Positions 1 through 7,849 of a stretch of DNA of 64,000 nt are shown here, piece by piece. Under the pieces are notes generated by a model. It did not search any database. It saw nothing but the letters and a program-made list of their open reading frames with translations, and was not told where the DNA came from. The position numbers were made by a program, and so were the translations under genes. The DNA is from Mycolicibacterium holsaticum DSM 44478 = JCM 12374 (GTDB taxonomy: Bacteria > Actinomycetota > Actinomycetes > Mycobacteriales > Mycobacteriaceae). The stretch lies in NCBI RefSeq assembly GCF_019645835.1, contig NZ_CP080998.1:1116001-1180000 (forward strand), given 5' to 3'. Numbering within the stretch: the stretch's first letter is position 1; every line of letters starts with the position of its first letter.

Positions 1-2
1 TG

Positions 3-56
3 CTGGCTGACGAACCGGCGATGGCCGGCATCCTCGAGCGAGAGAAGTGGACATGA
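3..56 (+). CDS. C-terminal tail of an upstream gene (partial; possibly DUF501 protein)
   Basis: An open frame enters from the left edge and ends at TGA 54-56, giving a 17-residue tail ending in LEREKWT. The stop overlaps the start region of the exopolyphosphatase gene, so the two are probably translationally coupled. In M. tuberculosis the gene directly before ppx2 encodes a DUF501 protein, and that synteny is the only reason for the name. The visible part is too short to assign by sequence. Confidence 0.45.
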   Translation: MADEPAMAGILEREKWT

Positions 57-1003
57 CCAGGGTCGGAGCCATCGACTGCGGTACGAACTCCATCCGGCTG
101 CTGATCGCCGACGTCGACGAGCGCACCGGGCGGCCGCGGCTGCGCGATGTGCACCGCGAGATGCGCATCGTGCGGCTCGGCCAAGGCGTGGACGCCACAG
201 GGCGATTCGCGTCCGAAGCGCTGGACCGCACGCAGGCGGCGCTGAGCGCTTATGCCCGGTTGCTGGCCGACCACGGGGTCGCCAAGATCCGGATGGTCGC
301 CACCTCGGCGACCCGCGACGCCGCCAATCGCGACGAGTTTTTCGCGATGACGGCCGACGTGCTGGGTCCGGTGGTCGCGGGCACCGTCGCCGAAGTGATC
401 ACCGGCACCGAGGAAGCAGAGCTGTCGTTTCGCGGCGCGGTCGACGAATTAGACCCGGCGGCAGCCCCTTTCGTGGTCGTCGACCTGGGTGGCGGGTCGA
501 CCGAGGTGGTGCTCGGCACCGATGACGTGACGGCCAGCTTCTCCGCGGACATCGGCTGCGTGCGGGTGACCGAACGCTGTCTGCATTCCGATCCGCCGAC
601 CGCCGCCGAGATCGCGGCCGCGCGGGACGTGGTCCGCGACGGGTTGACGAAGGCGCTTGACGTGGTGCCCGTGGACCGGGCGCGCACCTGGGTGGGCGTG
701 GCGGGCACGATGACGACGTTGTCGGCGTTGGCGCAGCGGTTGACCAGCTACGATCCCGCGGTCATCCATCTGTCCCGGGTCGGGTTCGGTGATCTGCTGG
801 GGGTGTGCGATGAGGTGATCGCGATGACGCGTGCCCAACGCGCCGCGCTGGGTCCGATGCACGAGGGTCGCGTCGACGTGATCGGCGGCGGGGCGATCAT
901 CGTCGAGGAACTCGCCGCGGCGCTGGGCCACCGGGACGGCATCGACGCGCTGGTGGTCAGCGAACACGACATCCTCGACGGCATCGCGCTCTCGATCGCC
1001 TGA
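47..1003 (+). CDS. ppx2: Ppx/GppA-family exopolyphosphatase (Ppx2 type)
   Basis: A 318-residue protein of the Ppx/GppA phosphatase family, whose members hydrolyse terminal phosphates of polyphosphate or convert pppGpp to ppGpp. The ASKHA-fold phosphate loops are visible: AIDCGTNSIRLL near residues 8-19 and VVVDLGGGSTEVV near 143-155, with the acidic stretch TGTEEAELSFRG between them. Length fits the short actinobacterial form, which lacks the C-terminal HD extension of E. coli Ppx. GTG 47 gives the N-terminus seen in mycobacterial homologues. ATG 53, overlapping the upstream TGA, is the alternative. Mycobacteria carry two such proteins; assignment to Ppx2 rests on remembered similarity. Confidence 0.9.
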   Translation: MDMTRVGAIDCGTNSIRLLIADVDERTGRPRLRDVHREMRIVRLGQGVDATGRFASEALDRTQAALSAYARLLADHGVAKIRMVATSATRDAANRDEFFAMTADVLGPVVAGTVAEVITGTEEAELSFRGAVDELDPAAAPFVVVDLGGGSTEVVLGTDDVTASFSADIGCVRVTERCLHSDPPTAAEIAAARDVVRDGLTKALDVVPVDRARTWVGVAGTMTTLSALAQRLTSYDPAVIHLSRVGFGDLLGVCDEVIAMTRAQRAALGPMHEGRVDVIGGGAIIVEELAAALGHRDGIDALVVSEHDILDGIALSIA

Positions 1004-1013
1004 GCCCCGCGGG

Positions 1014-1439
1014 TCAGGTCCGAACCCTTCTGCGTCGCTTGGTCGGGTCACGTTGGCCTGCCAGCGTCAAACCGAGCACCGCCATCACGACGGCAAGCCC
1101 GAAGTGCAGCCAGTTGGCACCCCGGTCGGCGAGCAGTTCGTAGAGCCACAGGACGAAATACACCAGCGCGCCGCCCAGCAGATAGGCCCGGGCCGCGGCA
1201 TAACTGTGCGCCATCACGAAACCCAACGCGCCGGTGACCAGGTGCACCATGTTGTGCAGCGCAGAGACGGCGAACACCCCGAACACCTCGGCGCCCGTAT
1301 GTTCGGTCGCCCACGTCAGCCGGTCGTACTGAGCCGTGACGCCCGGGATGAACCCGCACACGCCGAGTATGAGCAGGCCGGCGCCGACGAAGATCGCGGC
1401 GGCTTGCACGGCCATGTACTTGGGGGTTGTCGCCATCAT
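1014..1439 (-). CDS. DUF4383 integral membrane protein
   Basis: About 141 residues with four hydrophobic segments: residues near 12-30, 52-70, 82-105 and 115-132. The second segment carries HNMVHLVTGALG, a histidine-containing pattern typical of DUF4383 membrane proteins. The C-terminus is a basic tail (DPTKRRRRVRT). ATG 1439 or ATG 1436 sits 5-8 bases after a GGAGG ribosome site, which is better placed than GTG 1445. It lies tail-to-tail with the exopolyphosphatase gene and shows no operon partner. No function is known for the family. Confidence 0.85.
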   Translation of the reverse strand: MMATTPKYMAVQAAAIFVGAGLLILGVCGFIPGVTAQYDRLTWATEHTGAEVFGVFAVSALHNMVHLVTGALGFVMAHSYAAARAYLLGGALVYFVLWLYELLADRGANWLHFGLAVVMAVLGLTLAGQRDPTKRRRRVRT

Positions 1440-1526
1440 CTCCACCTCCGCCCGACCCGAGGTTATTGACGGGTCAGCAGATCGATGAGATACCCCCGGC
1501 GGCGGGCCGTTAACCGGCCCGGGCGG

Positions 1527-1631
1527 TCACTTCTTGATGTAGCAGTTCGGGGCGTTGCCGCAGTGATGGCCTTGGTCGCACTTGTGGCAATGACACGAAC
1601 AACCGGAACGGTCGTTGGCTGGTGCACGCAT
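1527..1631 (-). CDS. 34-residue Cys/His-rich metallothionein-like protein
   Basis: A very short gene: ATG at 1631, stop TGA at 1527-1529. It encodes 34 residues with six cysteines in the pattern C-x-C-x-C-x2-C-x5-C-x5-C (C11 to C30) and four histidines between them (H14, H16, H22, H23), ending Y-I-K-K. Metal-thiolate cluster proteins look like this. Mycobacteria have the copper metallothionein MymT (53 residues), but the spacing here differs and I cannot align the two by eye. A good ribosome site (AGAGGAG) ends about 10 bases before ATG 1631, and an in-frame TGA just upstream fixes the start. An ATAT-rich dyad lies some 60 bases upstream. Confidence 0.7.
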   Translation of the reverse strand: MRAPANDRSGCSCHCHKCDQGHHCGNAPNCYIKK

Positions 1632-2241
1632 CGCAGATCAACTCCTCTGTCGAATCGGTCGCGCGCCGACGGGCGAACGTGCGGACACATATCAACATAT
1701 GCCGATATCGCGACCCTGTCGATGCTCGGCGAATCGCCGTTCCGCGCCGGCGCGCACATCGCGCGCCGGCCCCTCGTCAGAGGGATTTGGCCGACACCCT
1801 CTGGGCGATCCCGGCCGTGGTGGTGGCGATGGGATCCACCGGAATGCCCTGAGTCGGTGTCCCGCGGCCGGGGCTTGTCCGTGAATCCATTGCCGTACAA
1901 CCGAATATGTGCCGCGGCGCCGCTTCGGCGCGAATCGGGTCGATTTGCTCCGCATTGCATCGTGGGTGCCTATAGTCGTTAGCTGAGTTTCCTATCGGCG
2001 GGGTCCCACGGGAATGAGCCCAGGCGGTAGGCGACTGCCATCTGGGCCGGTGCCGCGATGAAGCACCCCTGACGTCCGAAAGGCGTTGCCGCCCTCATCG
2101 GTTCGCCGCTGGGCGGCAGCGGCAGGCGGGGATCGGAGGAGCGTCGGTGAAGGGCAGGTGACCGCCGCCCGGCGGGGCGGCTACAACGACGACAATGGGT
2201 CTCACGGCTCGGGCCGATCGATCTGATGACGAAGGAGTGAC
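1632..2241. other. 610-base interval without a convincing gene
   Basis: This stretch separates the metallothionein-like gene (minus) from gnd (plus). It holds the ATAT-rich dyad described separately. A possible sigma-A type promoter for gnd (TTGCTC at 1945-1950, TATAGT at 1971-1976, spacer 20, longer than ideal) is weak. Short frames in both directions have no recognisable domain and poor starts. I see no riboswitch consensus. Confidence 0.5.
1688..1708 (-). promoter_or_regulatory. Possible ArsR/SmtB-type operator before the metallothionein-like gene
   Basis: The motif CATATCAACATATG (1688-1701) followed by GATAT (1704-1708) is a cluster of ATAT boxes in otherwise GC-rich DNA, about 60-75 bases upstream of ATG 1631. 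ArsR/SmtB metal sensors of actinobacteria bind imperfect dyads of this composition. Position and content suggest metal-dependent control. No regulator gene lies next to it. Confidence 0.3.
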
Positions 2242-3282
2242 ATGGCTACCGATACGCCGATGCAATTGGGGATGGTGGGCCTGGGCCGGATGGGCGCCAA
2301 CCTGGTGCGGCGGCTGATGCGTGACGGGCACCGCTGTGTCGCCTATGACCGCAACGCAGACGCCGTCGCAAGCCTGGCCGGCGAGGGCGCCACGGGCGCG
2401 GAGTCGTTGCGCGACTTCGTCGACAAGCTCGAGAAACCACGTGCGGTCTGGCTGATGCTGCCTGCGGCGGTGGTGGACGCGACGCTCGATCAACTCGCGG
2501 ACCTGCTCGACCCCGGTGACACGGTGATCGACGGCGGCAACTCCTACTACCGCGACGACATCACCCGCGCGAAAGCCCTGCAGGAGCGCGATATTCACTA
2601 CGTCGACTGTGGCACCAGCGGCGGGGTGTGGGGCCTGGAGCGCGGGTACTGCCTGATGATCGGCGGTGAGACCGACGTAGTCAAGCGCCTCGACCCGATC
2701 TTCAAGACCATTGCGCCGGGTCAGGGTAGCGCCGAACCCACCCCCAGCCGCAGCCGCACCGACGGCACCGCCCCAGACGGCTATCTGCACTGCGGACCAA
2801 GCGGCGCAGGGCATTTCGTGAAGATGGTGCACAACGGCGTGGAGTACGGGATGATGGCCGCCATCGCCGAGGGGCTGAGCATCATCAAGCACGCCGACGC
2901 CGGCACCGTCGACCGCACCGTCGACGCCGAAACCACGCCGCTGCGCGACCCGTGGGCGTATCAGTACACGATCGACGTCGGCGAGGTGGCCGAGGTCTGG
3001 CGGCGCGGATCGGTCGTCGGCTCGTGGCTGATCGATCTGACCGCGGACGCGCTGGCCCGGTCACCGCAACTCGACGACTTCACCGGCCGGGTCTCGGATT
3101 CCGGGGAGGGACGCTGGACCGTGCTGGCCGCGGTCGACGAAGGGGTGCCCGCATCGGTGATCACCACATCGCTGTTCGAGCGGTTCGAGTCGCGCCAACT
3201 CGGCGGCTTCACCGACAGGGTGATGTCGGCGATGCGCAGTGAGTTCGGCGGCCATCATGAGAAGACGGCGGAGAAAGGCTAG
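2242..3282 (+). CDS. gnd: 6-phosphogluconate dehydrogenase, decarboxylating (short GndB/YqeC type)
   Basis: Converts 6-phosphogluconate to ribulose 5-phosphate and CO2 in the oxidative pentose phosphate pathway. The 346-residue protein starts with the dinucleotide-binding fold (GMVGLGRMGANL near residues 9-20). It carries IDGGNSYYRDD near 97-107 and the substrate and active-site lysine region KMVHNGVEYGMM near 194-205. Length fits the short class (about 300-350 residues, usually NAD-preferring), not the 470-residue long class. ATG 2242 follows a strong GAAGGAG site. zwf starts five bases after its stop, so the two dehydrogenases form an operon, as gnd2-zwf1 do in M. tuberculosis. A Pro/Ser/Thr-rich insert near residues 160-174 is unusual. 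Confidence 0.93.
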   Translation: MATDTPMQLGMVGLGRMGANLVRRLMRDGHRCVAYDRNADAVASLAGEGATGAESLRDFVDKLEKPRAVWLMLPAAVVDATLDQLADLLDPGDTVIDGGNSYYRDDITRAKALQERDIHYVDCGTSGGVWGLERGYCLMIGGETDVVKRLDPIFKTIAPGQGSAEPTPSRSRTDGTAPDGYLHCGPSGAGHFVKMVHNGVEYGMMAAIAEGLSIIKHADAGTVDRTVDAETTPLRDPWAYQYTIDVGEVAEVWRRGSVVGSWLIDLTADALARSPQLDDFTGRVSDSGEGRWTVLAAVDEGVPASVITTSLFERFESRQLGGFTDRVMSAMRSEFGGHHEKTAEKG

Positions 3283-3287
3283 CCATC

Positions 3288-4661
3288 GTGACTGCACCCG
3301 CCGATGTGCTGGTGATCTTCGGTATCACCGGTGACCTGGCCAGGAAGATGACCTTCCGGTCGCTGTACCGGTTGGAGCACCGGGGGCTGCTGAACTGTCC
3401 GATCGTCGGGGTCGCCCTCGACGACTGGTCGGTGTCGACCCTGCGCGACCATGCCCGCAAAGCGATCGAGGCGGGCGGTGAGCACATCGACGAGAAGGTG
3501 TTCGACCGGTTCGCGCAACGGCTTTCGATGGTGTCGGGCGACTTCGCCGACGCGAAGACCTATGACCGCGTGGCCAGGGCGATCGAGGGCAAGCACACGC
3601 CGGTGTTCTATCTGGAGATACCGCCGTCGTTGTTCGGCCGCGTCGTCGAGGGGCTGGCACGGGCCAACCTGACGACGCGGGCCCGGGTCGTGGTGGAAAA
3701 GCCGTTCGGCCATGATCTGGCGTCGGCGCGCGAGCTCAACGACAAGCTCAGCAGCGTGCTCGAGGAGTGGCAGATCTTCCGCATCGACCACTTCCTCGGC
3801 AAGGAACCGGCGATGGACATCATGTTCCTGCGCTTCGCCAACTCGGTGTTCGAGCCGTTGTGGAACCGCGACCGCATCCACTGCGTGCAGCTCACCATGG
3901 CCGAGAACTTCGGGGTCGAGGACCGCGGCAGCTTTTACGATCCGGTCGGGGCGCTGCGCGATGTGGTGCAGAACCATCTGCTGCAGCTGATCGGGCTGTT
4001 CGCCGCGGAGCCGCCCAGCGTCGCAGGCGCCGACGGGTTACGGGACAAGCGCGTGGAGGTGTTCCGGGCGATCCCGGCGATCGAGCCCGCCCATTATGTG
4101 CGCGGACAGTACGACGGCTACACGTCGGTCGCGGGGGTCAAGCCGGATTCGCAGACCGAGACGTTCGCGGCGCTGCGGCTGGAGATCGACAACTGGCGTT
4201 GGTCGGGAGTGCCGTTCTTCCTGCGGGCCGGCAAGGGTTTACCGGTGCGCGCCACCGAGATCCGGGTCATCTTCAAGCGGCCGCCCAAGCTGCCGATCAC
4301 CGCGTCGACGCACGACGCCAACGAACTCGTGCTGCGCATCGATCCCCGCCCGGGAGCCGACCTGTTGGTGCAGGCCAAGGAGCCCGGCGCCTTCCGCACC
4401 CGCACGGTGGACCTGTCGCTGATCTTCGCCGAAGAGCTGGGCGAGGCGCCCGAACCCTACGAGCGGCTGCTCAGCGACGCCATGCGCGGCGACTCCAGCC
4501 AGTTCGCCCGCGAGGACGGCGTCGAGGAAACCTGGCGCATCGTACAACCTCTGCTGGACGCGCCACCGGCCGTGCAACCGTACCCGCGGGGTTCGTGGGG
4601 ACCGCCCGGGGCGGCCAAACTCGTTGCCGGATACCCGGGTTGGCGCGAACCCTGGTTGTAG
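3288..4661 (+). CDS. zwf: Glucose-6-phosphate 1-dehydrogenase
   Basis: Oxidises glucose 6-phosphate to 6-phosphogluconolactone, feeding the neighbouring gnd product. The 457-residue length is normal for the family. The N-terminal coenzyme loop reads FGITGDLARK (near residues 10-19). The substrate-binding signature RIDHFLGKE lies at residues 165-173, with the conserved lysine in the EKPFGHDL segment before it. The start is GTG 3288, preceded by GAAAGG within the end of gnd. The C-terminus ends WREPWL, as in many actinobacterial Zwf1 proteins. A loose inverted repeat (CCGGCAGT at 4667, ACTGCCGG at 4704) follows the stop and might terminate transcription. Confidence 0.95.
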   Translation: MTAPADVLVIFGITGDLARKMTFRSLYRLEHRGLLNCPIVGVALDDWSVSTLRDHARKAIEAGGEHIDEKVFDRFAQRLSMVSGDFADAKTYDRVARAIEGKHTPVFYLEIPPSLFGRVVEGLARANLTTRARVVVEKPFGHDLASARELNDKLSSVLEEWQIFRIDHFLGKEPAMDIMFLRFANSVFEPLWNRDRIHCVQLTMAENFGVEDRGSFYDPVGALRDVVQNHLLQLIGLFAAEPPSVAGADGLRDKRVEVFRAIPAIEPAHYVRGQYDGYTSVAGVKPDSQTETFAALRLEIDNWRWSGVPFFLRAGKGLPVRATEIRVIFKRPPKLPITASTHDANELVLRIDPRPGADLLVQAKEPGAFRTRTVDLSLIFAEELGEAPEPYERLLSDAMRGDSSQFAREDGVEETWRIVQPLLDAPPAVQPYPRGSWGPPGAAKLVAGYPGWREPWL

Positions 4662-4765
4662 CAACTCCGGCAGTGGGTAGACCGTGAACACCTCCTTTCA
4701 CTGACTGCCGGTCACCACCCGATTAGGTACTTGACGGGTCAGCCGGATGCGTGCTCAAATTATGA

Positions 4766-4780
4766 GCGTACAGTGTACTC
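4766..4780 (+). promoter_or_regulatory. Operator palindrome, site A (before the mce operon)
   Basis: GCGTACAGTGTACTC contains the perfect 11-base palindrome GTACAGTGTAC centred on 4773. It ends 17 bases before the small reading frame that opens the mce operon. TACAGT inside it could serve as the -10 box, and a TTGACG lies upstream at 4731. The same 15-mer, inverted, occurs at 21565-21579, and a one-mismatch copy at 25669-25683. Probably bound by the TetR protein encoded at 14662-15285. Confidence 0.65.
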
Positions 4781-4797
4781 CTACTGGGAGGTTGCCA

Positions 4798-4943
4798 TGT
4801 CTGGCTCTCTGCGTCGGCGGATCTTGGGCATCGCCCTGGTAATGCTCCAGGGCGCAGGGGCGGGAGCCTGCCCCGATGTGAGCATTGCGATGCATCAGAC
4901 GCGCCGGTGCGGCGACGGGACTTCGCCGATCGGGAAACCGTGA
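4798..4943 (+). CDS. 48-residue leader ORF ahead of yrbEA
   Basis: ATG 4798 follows a strong GGGAGG site by 6 bases. The frame encodes 48 residues: a basic N-terminus (SLRRR), a hydrophobic stretch (ILGIALVMLQGAGAGA), then CPDV and a short hydrophilic tail. Its TGA (4941-4943) overlaps GTG 4940, a candidate start of yrbEA, in the GTGA arrangement used for translational coupling throughout this operon. It could be a small exported or membrane peptide or a coupling leader. I recognise no family. It is the first frame after operator site A. Confidence 0.45.
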
Positions 4944-5707
4944 AGCCGACCCACGTCGTCGCTCGACCGCTGCGTGGCGTCGGCGGCTTTTTCGCCATGG
5001 CCCTCGACACGCTCGTCCTGATCCCGAGGCGTCCGTTCGCGTGGCGTGAGTTCCTTTTGCAGGCATGGCTTGTCGCCAGGGTATCCATCGTGCCGACCCT
5101 GATGCTGTCGATACCTTTCACCGTGCTGCTGGTCTTCACCTTCAACATCTTGTTGGTCGAATTCGGCGCCGCCGACACATCCGGCGCCGGTGCCGCGTAC
5201 GGGTCGGTGACTCAGATCGGTCCGGTCGTGACGGTTTTGGTGGTCGCGGGGGCCGGCGCCACGGCGATGTGTGCGGACCTCGGGGCACGAACGATCCGAG
5301 ACGAGTTGGACGCGTTGCGTGTCATGGGCGTCAACCCCATCCAAGCGCTGGTCGTTCCGCGGGTGTTGGCCGCCACGGTCGTGGCGTTCCTGCTGTCACC
5401 ACTGGTGGTGTTGGTGGGGCTCACGGGCGGGTTCATGTTCTCGGTATTCGTTCAGCACGTCACCGCCGGGGCCTTCGTCGGCGGTATGACGCTGTTCACC
5501 GATGTCGACGATGTGCTCGTCTGCCTGATCAAGGCGGCGCTGTTCGGGCTGGCGGCCGGCCTCATCGCCTGCTACAAGGGCATTTCCGTCGGGGGCGGGC
5601 CGGCCGGCGTCGGCGAGGCGGTCAACGAAACGGTGGTGTATTCGTTCCTGGCGCTGTTCGTGATCAACATCATCGCGACCGCCGTCGGCGCCGAGGCCAC
5701 ACTATGA
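4940..5707 (+). CDS. yrbEA: YrbE/MlaE-type ABC permease, first subunit of the Mce importer
   Basis: Integral membrane permease of an Mce lipid-type import system, related to MlaE of Gram-negative bacteria. About 255 residues with five to six hydrophobic segments. The MlaE signature is clear: GAGATAMCADLGARTIRDELDAL near residues 97-119, and the C-terminal YKGISVGGGPAGVGEAV. GTG 4940 overlaps the stop of the leader ORF; GTG 4907 in the same frame is the alternative start. It overlaps yrbEB by ATGA. The ATPase (MceG/Mkl) that energises Mce systems is usually encoded elsewhere in the genome and is not in this window. Confidence 0.92.
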   Translation: MKPTHVVARPLRGVGGFFAMALDTLVLIPRRPFAWREFLLQAWLVARVSIVPTLMLSIPFTVLLVFTFNILLVEFGAADTSGAGAAYGSVTQIGPVVTVLVVAGAGATAMCADLGARTIRDELDALRVMGVNPIQALVVPRVLAATVVAFLLSPLVVLVGLTGGFMFSVFVQHVTAGAFVGGMTLFTDVDDVLVCLIKAALFGLAAGLIACYKGISVGGGPAGVGEAVNETVVYSFLALFVINIIATAVGAEATL

Positions 5708-6558
5708 CCTCGAGCGCGACCGGCAGGCCATCCTCGCGACTCCGCAACCGATCGCACGCGTGGGTCGACGCCTGGAATCGAGTCGGAAGCCAAGCCCAGT
5801 TCTACAGCCAGACGCTGCTTTCCGTCGGTGACGCCGTGGTCAAGCACAAGACGGAGATGATGCGCCAGATAGCTCAGATGAGCCTGGGCACAGGGGCGTT
5901 GGCCATCATCGGTGGAACGATCGTGATCGTGGGCTTCCTGACCTTGTCCACGGGGGCGCTGATTGCGGTGCAGGGCTATAACCAGTTCGCCGACGTCGGG
6001 GTGGAGGCGCTGACCGGTTTCGCGTCGGCGTACTTCAACGTCCGGTTGATCGCGCCGTTGACCGCGGGCATCGGGCTGGCGGCCACCATCGGTGCGGGCG
6101 CGACAGCGCAACTCGGCGCGATGCGTATCAACGAGGAAATCGACGCGCTCGAAGTCATGGGGATCCGTTCGATCGCCTACCTCGCCTCGACCAGGGTTGT
6201 CGCCGGGGTGATCGTCGTCATCCCCCTGTACTGCGTGGCGGTGCTGATGTCGTTTCTGTCCGCACGCTTCGGCACGACCGCCGTGTACGGGCAATCCACC
6301 GGTGTCTACGACCACTACTTCAACACCTTCTTGAACCCGACCGATCTCATCTGGTCCTTTTTTCAGGCGGTCTCGATGTCGGTGATCATCATGCTGGTGC
6401 ACACCTACTACGGTTTCGCCGCCGCGGGCGGGCCCGCCGGCGTGGGCGAGGCGGTAGGGCGTGCCGTCCGGACTTCGTTGATCAGCGCGGTTTTCCTCAC
6501 CGTCTTCGTTTCGCTGGCCATCTACGGCCAGTCCGGCAACTTCAACTTCTCGGGATAG
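5704..6558 (+). CDS. yrbEB: YrbE/MlaE-type ABC permease, second subunit of the Mce importer
   Basis: About 284 residues. A hydrophilic N-terminus of roughly 55 residues is followed by the MlaE permease fold: GAGATAQLGAMRINEEIDALEVMG in the middle and a C-terminal GFAAAGGPAGVGEAVGRAVR. Pairs with YrbEA to form the membrane channel of the Mce complex. ATG 5704 overlaps the yrbEA stop (ATGA). The open frame extends far upstream inside yrbEA, but that part is a shadow. Confidence 0.92.
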   Translation: MTSSATGRPSSRLRNRSHAWVDAWNRVGSQAQFYSQTLLSVGDAVVKHKTEMMRQIAQMSLGTGALAIIGGTIVIVGFLTLSTGALIAVQGYNQFADVGVEALTGFASAYFNVRLIAPLTAGIGLAATIGAGATAQLGAMRINEEIDALEVMGIRSIAYLASTRVVAGVIVVIPLYCVAVLMSFLSARFGTTAVYGQSTGVYDHYFNTFLNPTDLIWSFFQAVSMSVIIMLVHTYYGFAAAGGPAGVGEAVGRAVRTSLISAVFLTVFVSLAIYGQSGNFNFSG

Positions 6559-6562
6559 TCCG

Positions 6563-7849
6563 ATGAAAGCCGGCGTTGCGCTGAACCGGATCCGCCCGGG
6601 CTGGTGGACCCTGATCCTCATCGTCGCCATCGCCGCGCTGGTGTTCGTCTGCTCGGCGTTGTTCGCAGGGACCTTTCGTTCGTTCATCCCGGTGACGCTG
6701 ACCTCAGACCGATCGGGGCTGGTGCTCGAATCCGGGGCCAAGGTCAAACTCCGCGGCGTTCAGGTCGGGCGGGTCGCCACCGTGACCGGCGGCAGGCACC
6801 CGGTACGGCTGGGACTCGACATCTATCCAGAGCAGGTCGACTACATCCCGGCGAATGTGGAGGCGCAGATCCGCGCGACCACGCTGTTCGGCGCCAAGTA
6901 TGTGGATCTGGTTTATCCGGAGCACCCCAGCAGAAAGCATATCTCGGCTGGGGACGTCGTGCGCTCACGCAATGTGAGCACCGAGGTGAACACCGTCTTC
7001 CAGAACCTGGTGGATCTGCTGCAACAGATCGACCCGGCCAAGATGAACGCGACGCTGACGGCGATCGCCGACGGGGTACGCGGACAGGGTGAACGCATCG
7101 GTCAAGCGACATCCGATGCGAATCAGGTGCTGCAGTCGCTGAATCCGCGGATGGACACACTTCACAAGAACTGGCGCGCCACCACGGGATTCGCCGATGC
7201 CTACAGCGATGCGGCGCAAGACCTCGCAGCGGTACTCGATGCGGCGAGCACCACCAGTGTCACCGTCACAAACCATGCCGACGACCTGGATGCGTTGCTG
7301 CTCAACACGATCGGTCTGGCCCGTGCCGGCACCGGTCTGCTCGGACCCAACCAAGGAAACCTCGTGCAGGCGGTCAACGGTCTCGAGCCGACCACCACCC
7401 TGCTGCGGAAGTACGACCCCGTGTACGCCTGTCTACTGCTGGGCTCGAAATGGTTCCTCGACAACGGAGGATACGAGCGGATCGGCGGAAACGGCCGGAC
7501 TTCCATTCTGGACAGCGCCATCCTGCTGGGTGACGACCCGTACCGGTATCCAGACAATCTTCCCCTCGTGGCCGCCAAAGGCGGACCCGGCGGCAAACCA
7601 GGATGCGGGTCGTTGCCGGATGCGTCGAAAAATTTTCCCGTGCGGCAGTTGGTGACGAACACCGGGTGGGGAACGGGGCTGGATATTCGGCCCAACCCGG
7701 GCATCGGCCACCCCTGGTGGGTCAACTACCTGCCGGCCACCCGCGCCGTCCCGGAGTCTCCCAGCTTTCACGGGCTGGGGCCGCCTGCGATCGGTCCCGT
7801 TCCGAACCCCGCACCGCCGCCGGGGACCCTGGGCAGGAGTGAGCCGTGA
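6563..7849 (+). CDS. mceA: Mce-family protein A (MlaD domain)
   Basis: First of six Mce proteins that assemble into the envelope-spanning conduit. The 428-residue protein has one N-terminal transmembrane anchor (near residues 14-34), an MCE/MlaD domain starting at GLVLESGAKVKLRGVQVGRV (near 52-71), and a helical middle region typical of the family. The C-terminus is proline-rich. ATG 6563 lies four bases after the yrbEB stop. The operon has the canonical order of two yrbE and six mce genes, but I cannot match it by eye to Mce1-Mce4. Confidence 0.9.
   Translation: MKAGVALNRIRPGWWTLILIVAIAALVFVCSALFAGTFRSFIPVTLTSDRSGLVLESGAKVKLRGVQVGRVATVTGGRHPVRLGLDIYPEQVDYIPANVEAQIRATTLFGAKYVDLVYPEHPSRKHISAGDVVRSRNVSTEVNTVFQNLVDLLQQIDPAKMNATLTAIADGVRGQGERIGQATSDANQVLQSLNPRMDTLHKNWRATTGFADAYSDAAQDLAAVLDAASTTSVTVTNHADDLDALLLNTIGLARAGTGLLGPNQGNLVQAVNGLEPTTTLLRKYDPVYACLLLGSKWFLDNGGYERIGGNGRTSILDSAILLGDDPYRYPDNLPLVAAKGGPGGKPGCGSLPDASKNFPVRQLVTNTGWGTGLDIRPNPGIGHPWWVNYLPATRAVPESPSFHGLGPPAIGPVPNPAPPPGTLGRSEP

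Noticed and set aside
1980..2241. Possible riboswitch before gnd
   Set aside because: GC-rich hairpins only; no match by eye to cobalamin, SAM or other riboswitch core motifs.
4667..4711. Inverted repeat CCGGCAGT/ACTGCCGG after zwf as terminator
   Set aside because: Loop of about 29 bases and no U-run; kept only as a remark, not as a feature.
5572..6747. 391-codon minus-strand frame opposite yrbEB
   Set aside because: Shadow of a well-supported permease gene; low-complexity His/Arg/Asp content.
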